This document shows, piece by piece, positions 37,653 through 48,262 of a stretch of DNA of 64,000 bases. This DNA comes from Rhodoferax sp. BAB1 (lineage in GTDB: Bacteria > Pseudomonadota > Gammaproteobacteria > Burkholderiales > Burkholderiaceae_C). The DNA lies in contig NZ_CP054424.1 of NCBI RefSeq assembly GCF_013334205.1, positions 2,500,001 to 2,564,000 on the forward strand, read 5' to 3'. The position numbers and the translations under genes are program-made. Positions within the stretch are counted from its first letter, which is position 1. Each line of letters opens with the position of its first letter. The notes under the pieces were generated by a model. It was given only the letters and a program-made list of their open reading frames with translations, had not been told where the DNA came from and did not search any database.

Positions 37653-37658
37653 GCGGCA
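37653..37658. repeat. Right direct repeat of the mobile element (GCGGCA)
   Basis: Second copy of the 6-bp repeat at 27457. Recombination between the two would remove 10,196 bp and rejoin the HNH reading frame without any scar. Confidence 0.8.
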
Positions 37659-38212
37659 GGCCGTCACCACGTTCATCCAGTGGTCCTGGCCATCCTGCGC
37701 AAAGGGGATGATGTGCTCGCGGGTGAGCTCGGTCTCGTGGTGGTCTACACCGCAGTAGGCGCAGACATTGCGGTCGCGCGTGAAGAGCTTGCTGTTGGTC
37801 AGGCTGGGGCGCAGGTCGAAGGGGTTGATGCTGGGCACGCCCTTGGTGCCGATGATGCTGTTGACGGTGATGACGGACTGCTCACCGGTGATGGCGTTGT
37901 GGCCGCCATGGAAAACGGCGATCTCGCCGCCCGCCTCCCAGCGCACCTCGTCGGCGGCATAGTGCAGCACCGCCTCTTCGAGCGAAATCCAGGATTGGGG
38001 CAGCCCCTGGGCCGACAGCTTCAAGACCTTCAAAACACGCCTCCTGACCGGTTACGAGAACCATCCAAACGGAACGTTTGCGTCTGCGGTGGCCCCTGCG
38101 ATGGAGCCGCCTCGCCATTCGGACACAATATACCCTGATTTGATGACTGTTTGGCGGCTTTGCTTTTGCTGACAGCCCGGCCCGCTATCAAAAAGATACC
38201 AACACCCTGCCC

Positions 38213-39187
38213 ATGAAGGTTTTCCGCGGCTTCCACCACCCCGGCATCGCCCCCGCCTGTGCGCTGACCATCGGCAATTTCGATGGCGTGCACCGTGGCC
38301 ACCAGGCCATGCTGGCCCTGCTGCGCGGCGAGGCGGCGCAGCGCGGCGTGCCCAGCTGCGCCATGACCTTCGAACCTCACCCGCGCGACTACTTTGCCGG
38401 CGCCACGGGCAACGCTGCCCTGGCGCCGGCACGTATCGCCACCCTGCGCGACAAGCTGGCCGACCTGCAGCGCTGCGGCATCGACCAGGTGATCGTGCTG
38501 CCCTTCGACGCCCGGCTGGCATCGCTGAGTCCCCAGGCCTTCATAGACGACGTGCTGGTGCGCGGCCTGGGTACGCGCTACGTGCTGGTAGGCGACGACT
38601 TCCGTTTCGGCGCCAAACGCGCCGGTGACTACGCCCTGCTGGACACCGCCGGCACAGCCCGGGGCTTCGACGTGGCGCGCATGAACAGCTACGAGGTGCA
38701 CGGCCTGCGCGTCTCCAGCTCAGCCGTGCGCGCTGCCCTGGCGGAGGGCCGCATGGACGACGCGGCCCGCCTGCTGGGCCACCCGTACCACATCTCCGGC
38801 CACGTGCTGCACGGGCGCAAGCTCGGGCGCGAGCTGGGCTTCAAGACCCTGAACCTGCGCTTCAGCCACTGGAAACCGGCCGCCAGCGGCATCTTTGCCG
38901 TACTGGTGCATGGCCTGGACGTCCAGCCCCTGCGCGGGGTGGCCAACCTGGGGGTCCGTCCCTCGCTGGACCCGAACGATGTGAATGGCGGCCGGGTCCT
39001 GCTGGAAACCCATTGCCTGGACTGGCCGGCCGCCCTGGGCGCCGAGGGGGCCTACGGTAAAATCATCCGCGTGGAACTGCTGCACAAACTGCACGACGAA
39101 CTGAAATACGACAGTCTGGATGCCCTCACGCAAGGCATCACCCGGGACTGCGATGCTGCCCGCGCCTGGTTCGCCCGGCGAATTTGA
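38213..39187 (+). CDS. ribF: Bifunctional riboflavin kinase / FAD synthetase
   Basis: A 324-residue enzyme that phosphorylates riboflavin to FMN and adenylates it to FAD. The N-terminal nucleotidyltransferase domain shows LTIGNFDGVHRGHQAML and FEPHPRDYF, with VGDDFRFG and SSSAVRAAL; the C-terminal kinase domain has GRELGFKTLNL (in place of the usual G-x-P-T) and ANLGVRPS. It is divergent from the split HNH gene (179 bases between starts) and leads the ribF-ileS-lspA cluster conserved in proteobacteria. Confidence 0.95.
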   Translation: MKVFRGFHHPGIAPACALTIGNFDGVHRGHQAMLALLRGEAAQRGVPSCAMTFEPHPRDYFAGATGNAALAPARIATLRDKLADLQRCGIDQVIVLPFDARLASLSPQAFIDDVLVRGLGTRYVLVGDDFRFGAKRAGDYALLDTAGTARGFDVARMNSYEVHGLRVSSSAVRAALAEGRMDDAARLLGHPYHISGHVLHGRKLGRELGFKTLNLRFSHWKPAASGIFAVLVHGLDVQPLRGVANLGVRPSLDPNDVNGGRVLLETHCLDWPAALGAEGAYGKIIRVELLHKLHDELKYDSLDALTQGITRDCDAARAWFARRI

Positions 39188-39277
39188 CGGGGCACTACCG
39201 GCGCACCTTGCCCCGCGCCAGCTCAAGCCCCCTTTCGCCCGCCCCTCTGGGCCGCCACGTCTCTCGAAAAGTTTGCC

Positions 39278-42118
39278 ATGACCGACAAAGTTGATTACCG
39301 CGCCACGCTGAACCTGCCCGACACCCCCTTTCCCATGCGCGGCGACCTGCCCAAGCGCGAGCCGGGCTGGGTCAAGCAATGGGAAGACCAGGGCCTCTAC
39401 AAGAAGCTGCGCGATGTGCGCCAGGGCAAGCCCAAGTTCATCCTGCACGACGGCCCGCCCTATGCCAACGGCTCCATCCACATCGGCCACGCCGTCAACA
39501 AGATCCTCAAGGACATGATCGTCAAGGCGCGCCAGCTCAAGGGCCTGGACGCGCAGTACATCCCGGGCTGGGACTGCCATGGCCTGCCCATCGAGAACGC
39601 CATCGAGAAACTGCACGGCCGCAACCTGCCGCGCGACGAGATGCAGGCCAAGAGCCGCGCTTTCGCCACCGAGCAGATCGCCGGCCAGATGGCCGACTTC
39701 AAGCGCCTGGGCGTGCTCGGCCAGTGGGACAAGCCCTACCGGACGATGGACTATGTGAACGAGGCTGCCGAGATCCGTGCCTTCAAGCGTGTCATGGAGC
39801 GCGGTTTCGTCTACCGCGGCCTCAAGCCCGTCTACTGGTGCTTCGACTGCGGCTCCTCGCTGGCCGAATTCGAGATCGAGTACCAGGACAAGAAGAGCAG
39901 CACGCTGGACGTGGGCTTTGAGTGCGCCGAGCCCGAGAAACTGGCTGCAGCCTTCGGTGTTCCGAAGCTGGAGCAAGCGGCCTACGCCGTGATCTGGACC
40001 ACCACCGCCTGGACCATCCCCGCCAACCAGGCGCTCAACCTGAACCCCGAGCTCGAATACGCGCTGGTGCAGACCGAGCGCGGCCTGCTGGTGCTGGCCG
40101 CCGTGCTGGTCGACAAGTGCATGGAGCGTTTCAAGCTCACGGGCAAGGTGCTGGCCACCACCCTGGGCAAGAAGCTGGGCCTGATCAACTTCAAGCATCC
40201 GCTGTACGACGTGGATGCCGGCTACCGCCGACCCAGCCCCGTGTATCTCGCCGACTACGCCACGGCCGAGGACGGCACGGGTATCGTGCACTCGGCACCG
40301 GCCTACGGCGTGGACGACTTCAACAGCTGTGTGAGCCACGGCATGAAGTACGACGACATCCTCAACCCCGTGCAGGGCAACGGCGCCTACGCCGCCGACT
40401 TCCCGCTCTTCGGCGGCCTCAACATCTGGAAGGCCGTGCCCGTGGTGCTGGAGGCGCTGAAGAACGCCGGGCGCCTCTTCGCCACCCAGGACATCACGCA
40501 CAGCTACCCGCACTGCTGGCGCCACAAGACGCCCGTGATCTACCGCGCCGCGGCCCAGTGGTTCGTGCGCATGGACGAGGGCACGGGCATCTTCACCAAG
40601 GACAAGGCGCCGCAGACCCTGCGCCAGCTGGCCCTGGCCGCCATCGACGAGACGAAGTTCTACCCCGAGAACGGTCGCACCCGCCTGCGCGACATGATCG
40701 CCAACCGGCCCGACTGGTGCATCTCGCGCCAGCGCAGCTGGGGCGTGCCCCTGCCCTTCCTGCTGGACGTGGACAGCGGTGAGCCGCACCCGCGCACGCC
40801 CGAGATCATCGACCTGGCCGCCGAGGTGGTGGAGAAGGGCGGCATCGAGGCCTGGAGCAAGCTCAGCACCGCCGAGATCCTGCAGCGCATAGCCGACAAG
40901 AGTAACGCCACGCAGTGGAGCAAGAGCACCGACATCCTCGAAGTGTGGTTCGACTCCGGCACCACGCACACCACGGTGCTCAAGACCTCGCACCCCGGCG
41001 CCGGCCACGAGAGTGGCCCCGAGGCCGATCTGTATCTGGAAGGCCACGACCAGCACCGCGGCTGGTTCCACAGCTCGCTGCTCACGGCCTGCGCCATGTA
41101 CGGCCGCGCACCCTACCGCGGCCTGCTGACCCACGGCTTCACCGTGGACGGCCAGGGCCGCAAGATGAGCAAGAGCGTGGGCAACGTCGTCGCCCCGCAG
41201 CAGGTCAGCGAAAAGATGGGCGCCGAGATCATCCGCCTGTGGTGCGCCGCCACCGACTACTCGGGCGACCTGGGCATCGACGACAAGATCCTGGCGCGCG
41301 TGGTGGACACCTACCGCCGCATCCGCAACACGCTGAAGTTCCTGCTGGCCAACGTCAGCGACTTCGATCCGAAGAAGGACGCCGTGCCGCTGGACCAACT
41401 GCTGGAGATCGACCGCTACGCGCTGAGCCGTGCGGCCGAACTGCAGGCTGAGATCCTGGCGCACTACGAGGTCTACGAATTCCACCCGGTGGTGGCCAAG
41501 CTGCAGGTGTATTGCAGCGAGGACCTGGGCGCCTTCTACCTGGACGTGCTCAAGGACCGCCTGTACACCACGGCCCCGAAGTCGCTGGCGCGTCGCAGTG
41601 CCCAGACCGCGCTGTACCAGATCACGCAAGCCATGTTGCGCTGGATGGCGCCTTTCCTGAGCTTCACGGCCGAGGAAGCGTGGAAGGTGGCCGGCTCGTC
41701 CGAATCGATCTTCATGGAAACCTATGTCGAGCTGGGCCAGCCCGATGCCGCGCTGCTGGCCAAGTGGACCCGCATCCGCGAGATCCGCGATGCGGTGAAC
41801 AAGGACATCGAAGCGCTGCGTGCCGAGGGCAAGGTGGGCGCTTCGCTGCAGGCCACCGTGACCCTGGCGGCCGAGCCGGCCGACCATGCGCTGCTGGCCA
41901 GCCTGGGCGAGGACCTGAAGTTCGTCTTCATCACCTCGGCCGTGACGCTGCAAGCCGGTAGCTCCTTGACCGTGCAGGTCGCACCGAGCACCGCGCAGAA
42001 ATGCGAACGCTGCTGGCACTACCGCGAGGACGTCGGCATCGACGCCGCCCATCCCACGCTGTGCGGCCGTTGTACCAGCAACCTTTACGGCGCCGGCGAA
42101 AGCCGGAAGGTCGCCTGA
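39278..42118 (+). CDS. ileS: Isoleucyl-tRNA synthetase
   Basis: A 946-residue class I synthetase. The HIGH motif is in [15 protein letters not shown] near residues 66-80, the CP1 editing domain occupies the middle, KMSKS is in [10 protein letters not shown] near residue 630, and the C-terminal zinc finger has CERCWHY and LCGRCTSNL. Full length for the bacterial enzyme. Its stop TGA overlaps the lspA start (TGATG), so lspA is translationally coupled. Confidence 0.97.
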   Translation: MTDKVDYRATLNLPDTPFPMRGDLPKREPGWVKQWEDQGLYKKLRDVRQGKPKFILHDGPPYANGSIHIGHAVNKILKDMIVKARQLKGLDAQYIPGWDCHGLPIENAIEKLHGRNLPRDEMQAKSRAFATEQIAGQMADFKRLGVLGQWDKPYRTMDYVNEAAEIRAFKRVMERGFVYRGLKPVYWCFDCGSSLAEFEIEYQDKKSSTLDVGFECAEPEKLAAAFGVPKLEQAAYAVIWTTTAWTIPANQALNLNPELEYALVQTERGLLVLAAVLVDKCMERFKLTGKVLATTLGKKLGLINFKHPLYDVDAGYRRPSPVYLADYATAEDGTGIVHSAPAYGVDDFNSCVSHGMKYDDILNPVQGNGAYAADFPLFGGLNIWKAVPVVLEALKNAGRLFATQDITHSYPHCWRHKTPVIYRAAAQWFVRMDEGTGIFTKDKAPQTLRQLALAAIDETKFYPENGRTRLRDMIANRPDWCISRQRSWGVPLPFLLDVDSGEPHPRTPEIIDLAAEVVEKGGIEAWSKLSTAEILQRIADKSNATQWSKSTDILEVWFDSGTTHTTVLKTSHPGAGHESGPEADLYLEGHDQHRGWFHSSLLTACAMYGRAPYRGLLTHGFTVDGQGRKMSKSVGNVVAPQQVSEKMGAEIIRLWCAATDYSGDLGIDDKILARVVDTYRRIRNTLKFLLANVSDFDPKKDAVPLDQLLEIDRYALSRAAELQAEILAHYEVYEFHPVVAKLQVYCSEDLGAFYLDVLKDRLYTTAPKSLARRSAQTALYQITQAMLRWMAPFLSFTAEEAWKVAGSSESIFMETYVELGQPDAALLAKWTRIREIRDAVNKDIEALRAEGKVGASLQATVTLAAEPADHALLASLGEDLKFVFITSAVTLQAGSSLTVQVAPSTAQKCERCWHYREDVGIDAAHPTLCGRCTSNLYGAGESRKVA

Positions 42119-42612
42119 TGGGGCGCGCCATCAAATCGGCCGGCCTGCTGCAGTGGCTGGGCCTGGCCCTGCTGATCCTGGTGGTGGACCAGCTCACCAA
42201 GGTGCTGATCCTGGCCTATTACCACCCGGGCGAGAGCTCCTACCTTACCGACTGGCTCAACATCGTGCGCGTGCACAACCGCGGCGCGGCCTTTTCCTTC
42301 CTGGCCGGGGCCGACGGCTGGCAACGCTGGTTCTTCGTGGGCATCGGCGTGGCCGCCACAGGTTTCATCCTCTACCTGCTGCGCGCCCATGCCGGCCAGC
42401 GCCTGTTCTGCTTCGCCCTGACCTGCATCATGGGTGGCGCCATCGGCAATGTGGTGGACCGCCTGCTGCACGGCTACGTGGTGGACATGGTGGACTTCCA
42501 CATCGGCCGCTGGCATTTCCCGGCCTTCAACGTGGCCGACAGCGCCATCACCCTGGGGGTGATCTTCCTGCTGCTCGACGAGATCCTTCGGGTGCGGCGC
42601 GCCCGCGCCTGA
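42118..42612 (+). CDS. lspA: Lipoprotein signal peptidase (signal peptidase II)
   Basis: A 164-residue inner-membrane aspartyl protease that cleaves prolipoprotein signal peptides before the lipid-modified cysteine. Four membrane helices are visible; the catalytic aspartates are in [15 protein letters not shown] and [11 protein letters not shown]. It starts in an overlap with the ileS stop. The ileS-lspA pair is conserved across proteobacteria. Confidence 0.96.
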   Translation: MGRAIKSAGLLQWLGLALLILVVDQLTKVLILAYYHPGESSYLTDWLNIVRVHNRGAAFSFLAGADGWQRWFFVGIGVAATGFILYLLRAHAGQRLFCFALTCIMGGAIGNVVDRLLHGYVVDMVDFHIGRWHFPAFNVADSAITLGVIFLLLDEILRVRRARA

Positions 42613-42636
42613 GTCCGCCGGCCTGACACTCCGACC

Positions 42637-44343
42637 ATGAACACGATGTCTACGGTCCACGGTGTCAGGCGCAGCAGCCTGGGCCGCCTCAACGAGATCG
42701 CCGGCGTGCTGATGCGCCATGGCCTGGGTGAACTGGTGCGCCGCTGGGGCCTGGCCGGGGCCCTGGAAAAGGCCGGCCACCGCCTGCACTGGGAGCACGC
42801 CGCCGACCTGGCCCAGTTGCCGCCCCCCGTGCAGCTGCGCAAGGCCCTGGAAGAACTGGGCCCCACCTTCGTCAAGCTGGGCCAGATCCTGGCCGGCCGC
42901 GCCGACATGTTCGGCCCCGAGTGGATCGCCGAATTCGAGAAACTGCACAGCCATGTGCCAGCCCTGCCGCTGGACGACCTGCGCACGCAGTTGCGCGAGG
43001 ACCTGGGCGACGAGCCCGAGGCCGTGTTCGCCCGTTTCGACCCCGAGCCGCTGGCCGCCGCCTCCATTGCCCAGGTGCACCGCGCCCGGCTGAAGGATGG
43101 CAGCGAAGTCATCGTCAAGATCCGCCGCCCCGGCATCCGCGAGGTGATCGAGGCCGACCTGCGCCTGCTCGATCGCCTGGCTGCCCTGGCCGAAGCCGAA
43201 CTGCCCGCGCTCGCGCCCTACCGCCCGCGCCAGCTGCTGCGCGAGTTCGGCCGCTCGCTGCAGCGCGAACTGGACCTGGCCAGCGAATGCCGCCATGCCG
43301 AGCGCCTGGCGCGCAATATGGCGGCCTTGCCCTTCGTGCAGATCCCCCGCATCCACTGGGCCTGGACGCGCGAGCGCGTCAATGTGCAGGACTATGTCGA
43401 GGGCATCGCCGGCCACGACCTGGACCGGCTCGACGCCACCGGGCTGGACCGCCGCCTGCTGGCCCGGCGCGGCGCCCAGGCCGTGCTCAAGATGATCGTG
43501 GAAGACGGTTTCTTCCACGCCGATCCGCACCCCGGCAACGTCTTCTACCTGCCGGACAACCGCCTGGCCTTCATCGACTTCGGCATGGTGGGGCATCTCT
43601 CCATGCGCCGGCGCCAGCAATTGCTCAAGCTGCTGCTGGGCCTGGTGCAGCGCGAACCACGGGCCGTGGCGGACGTGCTGGTGGACTGGACACGCGACGG
43701 CCAGGCCGTACCGGTGGAGCGGCTGGAAAGCGACATCGAGGCCTTCGTCGACCAGTACCACGGCACCCCGCTGGCCGAACTGAACCTGGGCCGCATGCTG
43801 CTGGACGTGACCACCCTGCTGCGCGAGAACCACCTGGCCCTGCCGGCGGACCTGGCCCTGCTGATCAAGGCCTTCATCACGCTCGAAGGCCTGGGCCGTG
43901 GCCTGGACCCGGACTTCAGCATGACCAGTGAGGCCCTGCCCCTGCTGCAGCAGGTGGTGCGCGCGCGCTACCGGCCCCGCGCACTGGCAGGGCGCGCCTG
44001 GGGCTCCTGGTTGCGCCTGCTGGAGGTGGCCGAGCAGTTGCCGCAGGACCTCTCGCATCTCCTGCGCCGCGCGCGCCAGGGGCGCATGGGCCTGGACATC
44101 GAGAGCCGCTCGCTGCGCCACGTCGGCAAGCAGCTCGACCGCGCGGCCAACCGGCTCTCGCTGGCGCTGATCATCGCGGCGCTCATCATCGGCTCCTCCA
44201 TCGTCATGACGGTGGGCGGCGGCCCCACCCTGCTGGGCCTGCCGGCCTTCGGCCTGCTGGGTTTCCTGGGCGCGGGCATCGGTGCGCTCTGGCTGGGCCG
44301 GGCCATCTGGCGCAGCCATCGGCACGAGGACGATGAACTTTAG
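42637..44343 (+). CDS. ABC1/UbiB-family protein kinase-like protein
   Basis: A 568-residue UbiB/ADCK-type atypical kinase. The KxGQ motif is in [16 protein letters not shown] near residue 80, the alanine-rich nucleotide loop is [13 protein letters not shown], the invariant lysine is in VIVKIRRPG, and the catalytic and metal sites are [12 protein letters not shown] and FIDFGMVGH. Two membrane helices lie at the C-terminus (about residues 505-550). UbiB proteins support ubiquinone synthesis or lipid handling. This one is away from ubiE and ubiJ, so it is more likely a second UbiB-like paralogue than UbiB itself. Confidence 0.85.
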   Translation: MNTMSTVHGVRRSSLGRLNEIAGVLMRHGLGELVRRWGLAGALEKAGHRLHWEHAADLAQLPPPVQLRKALEELGPTFVKLGQILAGRADMFGPEWIAEFEKLHSHVPALPLDDLRTQLREDLGDEPEAVFARFDPEPLAAASIAQVHRARLKDGSEVIVKIRRPGIREVIEADLRLLDRLAALAEAELPALAPYRPRQLLREFGRSLQRELDLASECRHAERLARNMAALPFVQIPRIHWAWTRERVNVQDYVEGIAGHDLDRLDATGLDRRLLARRGAQAVLKMIVEDGFFHADPHPGNVFYLPDNRLAFIDFGMVGHLSMRRRQQLLKLLLGLVQREPRAVADVLVDWTRDGQAVPVERLESDIEAFVDQYHGTPLAELNLGRMLLDVTTLLRENHLALPADLALLIKAFITLEGLGRGLDPDFSMTSEALPLLQQVVRARYRPRALAGRAWGSWLRLLEVAEQLPQDLSHLLRRARQGRMGLDIESRSLRHVGKQLDRAANRLSLALIIAALIIGSSIVMTVGGGPTLLGLPAFGLLGFLGAGIGALWLGRAIWRSHRHEDDEL

Positions 44344-44383
44344 CCCCCTGCTGCAGGTGTTTCCCCCCATCCAAAAATAAGGC

Positions 44384-44410
44384 CCCAGTTTCCGGGCCAG
44401 TTGCCGACAT
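44384..44410 (+). promoter_or_regulatory. Candidate sigma-28 (FliA) promoter of the flagellin gene
   Basis: CCCAGTTT, exactly 11 bases, GCCGACAT. The consensus is TAAAGTTT-N11-GCCGATAA, so 11 of 16 positions match with correct spacing. It lies 89 bases before the flagellin ATG. Confidence 0.5.
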
Positions 44411-44498
44411 CAGTGCAGGGGCGGTCTTTCCTGCGGGCAGACCGTGGTCGGGCCATGGGCCCTGCATCAGACAAGGCAGACGGAAGACAGGCTCCATC

Positions 44499-46196
44499 AT
44501 GGGGATGGTCATCAACACAGGCATGCTGTCGCTGACGGCCCAGAGAAATCTGGGGACCAGTCAGTCGGCCTTTGCCACGTCCATCCAGCGGCTGTCCAGC
44601 GGGCTGCGCATCAACAGCGCCCGCGACGACGCTGCCGGCCTGGCCATTTCCGAGCGTTTCACCAGCCAGATCCGCGGCCAGAACCAGGCCATCCGCAACG
44701 CCAACGACGGCATCTCCATGCTGCAGACCGCCGAGGGCGCAGCCACCACCATCACCGGCAACCTGCAGCGCATCCGCGAGCTGGCGGTGCAGTCGGCCAA
44801 CGCCACCAACTCGGCCTCCGACCGGCAGTCCCTGCAGCAGGAAGTCAACCAGCTGGCCGCCGAGATCGACCGCATCGGCCGCACCACCGAATTCAATACG
44901 CTCAAGGTCTTCGACCAGAGCCGCAACAAGGTGACCGGCCTGAGCAACACCGACCAGGATGCCGTCATCGAAGGCCTGCAGGGCGGCTGGCTGGAAGTGG
45001 CCGAGAACATGATCAGCCAGGCCTACGGCATCGCGGGCAAGGGCAATGCCATCAGCATCGAGCTCACCACCTTCACCGATGCCGCCGGCAACACGGCCGC
45101 CCGGGTCGTGTCGTCGGTCGGGGCCAGCGGCCCCGGCACGAACATCAGGATGCAGGTCGACATGGCGGACTTCGTGCCGCCCAACCTGCCCGACGGCGGC
45201 ACCGCCCCCTTCTACAACGACCGCATCATCGCGCACGAGATGGTGCACGCCGTCATGGCCACTGGCGCCAGCTGGGGTGAGCTGGCCAACGACGGCTCGG
45301 CCACCTGGTTCCTCGAAGGTGCGGCCGAATTCATCCACGGCGCCGAAGAGCGGGTGCAGGCCGACGGCTCCGTGGCCACGCTGGCCGACGACATCACGGC
45401 CTGGGGCAGCGCCAGCGTGGACTATTCGTCGGCCTATGTGGCCGTCCGCTACCTGCACGAAAAGATCCAGGCGGCCGGCGGCAACGGCGTGCAGGACATG
45501 CTGGCCTACCTGCACAACACCGCGGGCCAGACCCTGAACGATGCCTTCGTGAATGCCAGCGGCGGCGCCTATGCCAGCCAGGCGGCCTTCGTGGCCGACT
45601 TCAACACCAGCAAGGCCGGCTTCCTAGCCAGCTTCGACTTCAGCAATACCGATCCCGGGGCCATCGGCGGCCTGGATGTCGACAACGGCACGACCCAGAC
45701 CGCCAAGAGCGTGGTGCAGGACTTCGGCAACCGCAGCGGCACCGATGTCCTCGCAGGCTTCACCGAGACCTGGGAAGAGCTGGGCAAGGCCGGCGGCACC
45801 GGCAACATCCTGAGCTTCCAGGTCGGTGCCAATGCGGGCCAGACCATAGACACGGCCATCGGCGGCATGAACCTGGGTTCGCTGGGCCTGATGAACGTGG
45901 ACGTCACTTCGGTCGACAACGCCAGCCTGGCCATGCGCCAGATCGACAAGGCGCTGAACTACGTCAGCGGCACACGCGCCAAGCTGGGCGCGCAGATGTC
46001 GCGCTTCGACACCACCGTCCAGAACCTGCAGCTCAGCAGCGAGAACATGTCGGCCAGCCGCTCGCGTGTGATGGACGCCGACTTCGCCAAGGAGACGGCC
46101 GCCCTGTCGCGCGCGCAGATCCTGCAGAACGCCGGCACGGCGATGGTGGCGCAGGCCAACCAGATGCCGCGCATGGTGCTGACGCTGCTGCGCTAG
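44499..46196 (+). CDS. Flagellin with inserted metallopeptidase domain (flagellinolysin)
   Basis: A 565-residue flagellin. The N-terminal D0/D1 part (about residues 1-150: [33 protein letters not shown]) and C-terminal D1/D0 part (about 480-565: [16 protein letters not shown], ending [10 protein letters not shown]) are ordinary. The surface domain between them contains a gluzincin-type zinc protease: H246, E247 and H250 in AHEMVHAVM and the likely third ligand E273 in WFLEGAAEF. This is the arrangement of the flagellinolysin family, in which the filament itself is proteolytic. No other flagellar gene is in the window, so it is a stand-alone locus, probably under FliA control. The ATG at 44499 has an AGG ribosome site; one at 44505 is also possible. 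Confidence 0.9.
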   Translation: MGMVINTGMLSLTAQRNLGTSQSAFATSIQRLSSGLRINSARDDAAGLAISERFTSQIRGQNQAIRNANDGISMLQTAEGAATTITGNLQRIRELAVQSANATNSASDRQSLQQEVNQLAAEIDRIGRTTEFNTLKVFDQSRNKVTGLSNTDQDAVIEGLQGGWLEVAENMISQAYGIAGKGNAISIELTTFTDAAGNTAARVVSSVGASGPGTNIRMQVDMADFVPPNLPDGGTAPFYNDRIIAHEMVHAVMATGASWGELANDGSATWFLEGAAEFIHGAEERVQADGSVATLADDITAWGSASVDYSSAYVAVRYLHEKIQAAGGNGVQDMLAYLHNTAGQTLNDAFVNASGGAYASQAAFVADFNTSKAGFLASFDFSNTDPGAIGGLDVDNGTTQTAKSVVQDFGNRSGTDVLAGFTETWEELGKAGGTGNILSFQVGANAGQTIDTAIGGMNLGSLGLMNVDVTSVDNASLAMRQIDKALNYVSGTRAKLGAQMSRFDTTVQNLQLSSENMSASRSRVMDADFAKETAALSRAQILQNAGTAMVAQANQMPRMVLTLLR

Positions 46197-46230
46197 AACG
46201 CAGTCTTCCGATAATGCAGCAGCGCCCAGC

Positions 46231-47226
46231 TCACAGCGTCAGGATGGTGCTGCCCGTGGTCTTGCGGGCCTCCAGGTCGCGGTGCGCCTGCTGCACCTGC
46301 TCCAGCGGGTAGCGCTGCGCGATGTTGATCTTCACCTTGCCGCTGCCCACCATGGCAAACAGGTCGTCGGCCATGGCCTGCGTGCTCTCGCGTGTGGCGA
46401 TGTGGGTGAACAGGGTCTGGCGCGTCACGTAGATCGAGCCCTTGGCGGCCAGGCTGCCCGGGGCGAAGGGCGGCACCACGCCCGAGGAGTTGCCGAAGCT
46501 GGCCATCAGGCCGAAGGGACGCAGGCAGTCCAGCGACTTGTCCCAGGTGTCCTTGCCCACCGAGTCGTACACCACCTTCACGCCCTTGCCGCCGGTGATC
46601 TCCTTCACGCGCGCCTGGAAATCCTCGGTCGCGTAATTGATCACGTGCGCTGCGCCGTTGGCACGGGCGAGTTCGCACTTGGCGGCCGAGCCGGCGGTGC
46701 CGATCAGCTGCAGGCCCAGGGCCCGGGCCCACTGGCAGGCGATCAGGCCCACGCCACCGGCAGCCGCATGGAAGAGGATGTGATCGCCGGGTTGCAGCCC
46801 TTCGACCGGGCGCGTCTTGTTGAGCAGGTACTGCACGGTCAGGCCCTTGAGCATCATGGCCGCGCCGGTCTCGAAATCAATGTTGTCGGGCAGCTTGCAG
46901 ACGCACTTGGCCGGCATCACGCGCAGCTCGCAATAGGCGCCGGGCGGCTGGCTGGCATAGGCGGCGCGGTCGCCCACCTTCAGGTGCGTCACGCCCTCGC
47001 CCACGGCCTCGACGATGCCCGAGGCCTCCATGCCCAGCTGCAGCGGCATGGGCAGCTGGTAGACACCGGTACGCTGGTAGACGTCGAGGAAGTTCAGGCC
47101 GCAGGCCTTGTGGCGGATGCGGATCTCGCCGGGGCCGGGTTCGCCCACCGTCACCTCGACGATCTTCATTTCTTCGGGGCCGCCGTGCTGATTGATGCGC
47201 ACGGCGCGGGATGTGAACTGGCTCAT
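46231..47226 (-). CDS. NADPH:quinone oxidoreductase (zeta-crystallin-like)
   Basis: A 331-residue medium-chain dehydrogenase/reductase of the quinone oxidoreductase (QOR) subfamily, which lacks catalytic zinc. The N-terminal GroES-like domain has GLNFLDVYQRTGVY and GMEASGIVEAVG; the Rossmann domain has AAAGGVGLIACQWA. It would reduce quinones with NADPH. The start ATG at 47226 follows an AAGGAG ribosome site and gives the usual N-terminus; the longer frame is not conserved. Confidence 0.9.
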   Translation of the reverse strand: MSQFTSRAVRINQHGGPEEMKIVEVTVGEPGPGEIRIRHKACGLNFLDVYQRTGVYQLPMPLQLGMEASGIVEAVGEGVTHLKVGDRAAYASQPPGAYCELRVMPAKCVCKLPDNIDFETGAAMMLKGLTVQYLLNKTRPVEGLQPGDHILFHAAAGGVGLIACQWARALGLQLIGTAGSAAKCELARANGAAHVINYATEDFQARVKEITGGKGVKVVYDSVGKDTWDKSLDCLRPFGLMASFGNSSGVVPPFAPGSLAAKGSIYVTRQTLFTHIATRESTQAMADDLFAMVGSGKVKINIAQRYPLEQVQQAHRDLEARKTTGSTILTL

Positions 47227-47343
47227 GGTCTGTCTCCTTGTGTTGCGCAAAATTCTACGTGAGCATACGAGTGCCCGCCGTCAGCAGGGCCAAACGGCCC
47301 GGGCGGCAGCGTCCCGGCCGCGGGCTTGTTACAGTGCCAACCC

Positions 47344-48249
47344 ATGCACACCCGCCTCAGCCCCTCCACCGCCCTGCTCCTGACCCTGCCGCCCCTGATG
47401 TGGGCCGGCAATGCCGTGGTGGGCCGCATGGTGGGCGAACTGGTGCCGCCCATGATGCTCAACCTGCTGCGCTGGGCGCTGGCCGGCCTGATCCTGCTGC
47501 CCCTGGCGGCCTGGGTGCTGAAGCGCGACAGCGGGATGTGGCAACACTGGCGGCGCTTCTCCATGCTGGGCCTGCTCAGCGTGGGCGCCTACAACGCGCT
47601 GCAGTACCTGGCGCTCAAGACCTCCTCGCCCATCAACGTCACCCTGGTGGCCGCCAGCATGCCGATCTGGATGCAGCTCATCGGCCGCCTGTTCTTCGCG
47701 GCGCCCGTGTCGCGCCGCCAGCTGCTGGGCGCCCTGCTCTCGATCAGCGGCGTGCTGCTGGTGCTCAGCCGCGGCCAGCTGGACACCCTGCTGCAGGTCC
47801 AGCTGCTGCCGGGCGACATCTACATCCTGATCGCGTCGATATGCTGGGCTTTCTACAGCTGGATGCTGGCGCGCCCGGGGGGCGAACCGACCACCATCCG
47901 CGGCGACTGGGCGGCTTTCCTGCTGGCGCAGATCGTCTTTGGCCTGGCCTGGTCAGGCCTCTTTGCCGCCGGTGAATGGGTGGTGGTGGACCAGCGCATC
48001 ACCTGGGGCTGGCCCCTGGTCGCGGCCCTGGTCTTCGTGGCCGTGGGACCGGCCCTGCTGGCCTACCGCGCCTGGGGCATCGGCGTGCAACGCGCCGGCC
48101 CTACGGTGGCCAGCTTCTTCGGCAACCTCACGCCCCTGCTCGCGGCCCTGATGTCCGCCGCCCTGCTGGGCGAGCTGCCGCAGCTGTACCACGGCGCCGC
48201 CTTCGTGCTGATCGTCTGCGGCATCGTGGTGTCGTCGGCGCGGCGCTGA
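47344..48249 (+). CDS. DMT-superfamily (EamA) transporter
   Basis: A 301-residue inner-membrane protein with ten predicted helices arranged as two EamA repeats (residues about 8-145 and 158-298). The first repeat has MWAGNAVVGRMVG and LSVGAYNALQYLAL, the second AYRAWGIGVQRAGPTVASFF. Drug/metabolite exporters of this type export amino acids or metabolites; the substrate cannot be read from sequence. It is divergent from the quinone oxidoreductase. The ATG at 47344 is the first in-frame ATG consistent with the membrane start. Confidence 0.85.
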   Translation: MHTRLSPSTALLLTLPPLMWAGNAVVGRMVGELVPPMMLNLLRWALAGLILLPLAAWVLKRDSGMWQHWRRFSMLGLLSVGAYNALQYLALKTSSPINVTLVAASMPIWMQLIGRLFFAAPVSRRQLLGALLSISGVLLVLSRGQLDTLLQVQLLPGDIYILIASICWAFYSWMLARPGGEPTTIRGDWAAFLLAQIVFGLAWSGLFAAGEWVVVDQRITWGWPLVAALVFVAVGPALLAYRAWGIGVQRAGPTVASFFGNLTPLLAALMSAALLGELPQLYHGAAFVLIVCGIVVSSARR

Positions 48250-48262
48250 AGGCCGCACCGGT

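Larger units (their letters stand above)
37521..38033 (-). pseudogene. 5' part of host HNH endonuclease gene with element-encoded tail
   Basis: The first 127 codons of the host HNH gene (MKVLKLSAQGLPQSWISLEE... to MNVVTACR) end at 37653 where the mobile element begins. The frame then runs 43 codons into the element and stops at a TGA that overlaps the ATG of the element-borne HNH gene. The host part keeps CAYCG and LTREHIIP but lacks the final CN..K half of the zinc finger, so the protein is probably inactive. The host promoter, upstream of 38033 and divergent from ribF, should still drive transcription through this fragment into the intact paralogue. Confidence 0.85.

Noticed and set aside
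38720..42052. 1110-codon minus-strand open frame opposite ileS
   Set aside because: Long only because of GC-rich third positions of ileS; sequence is repetitive His/Gly/Val-rich without domains.
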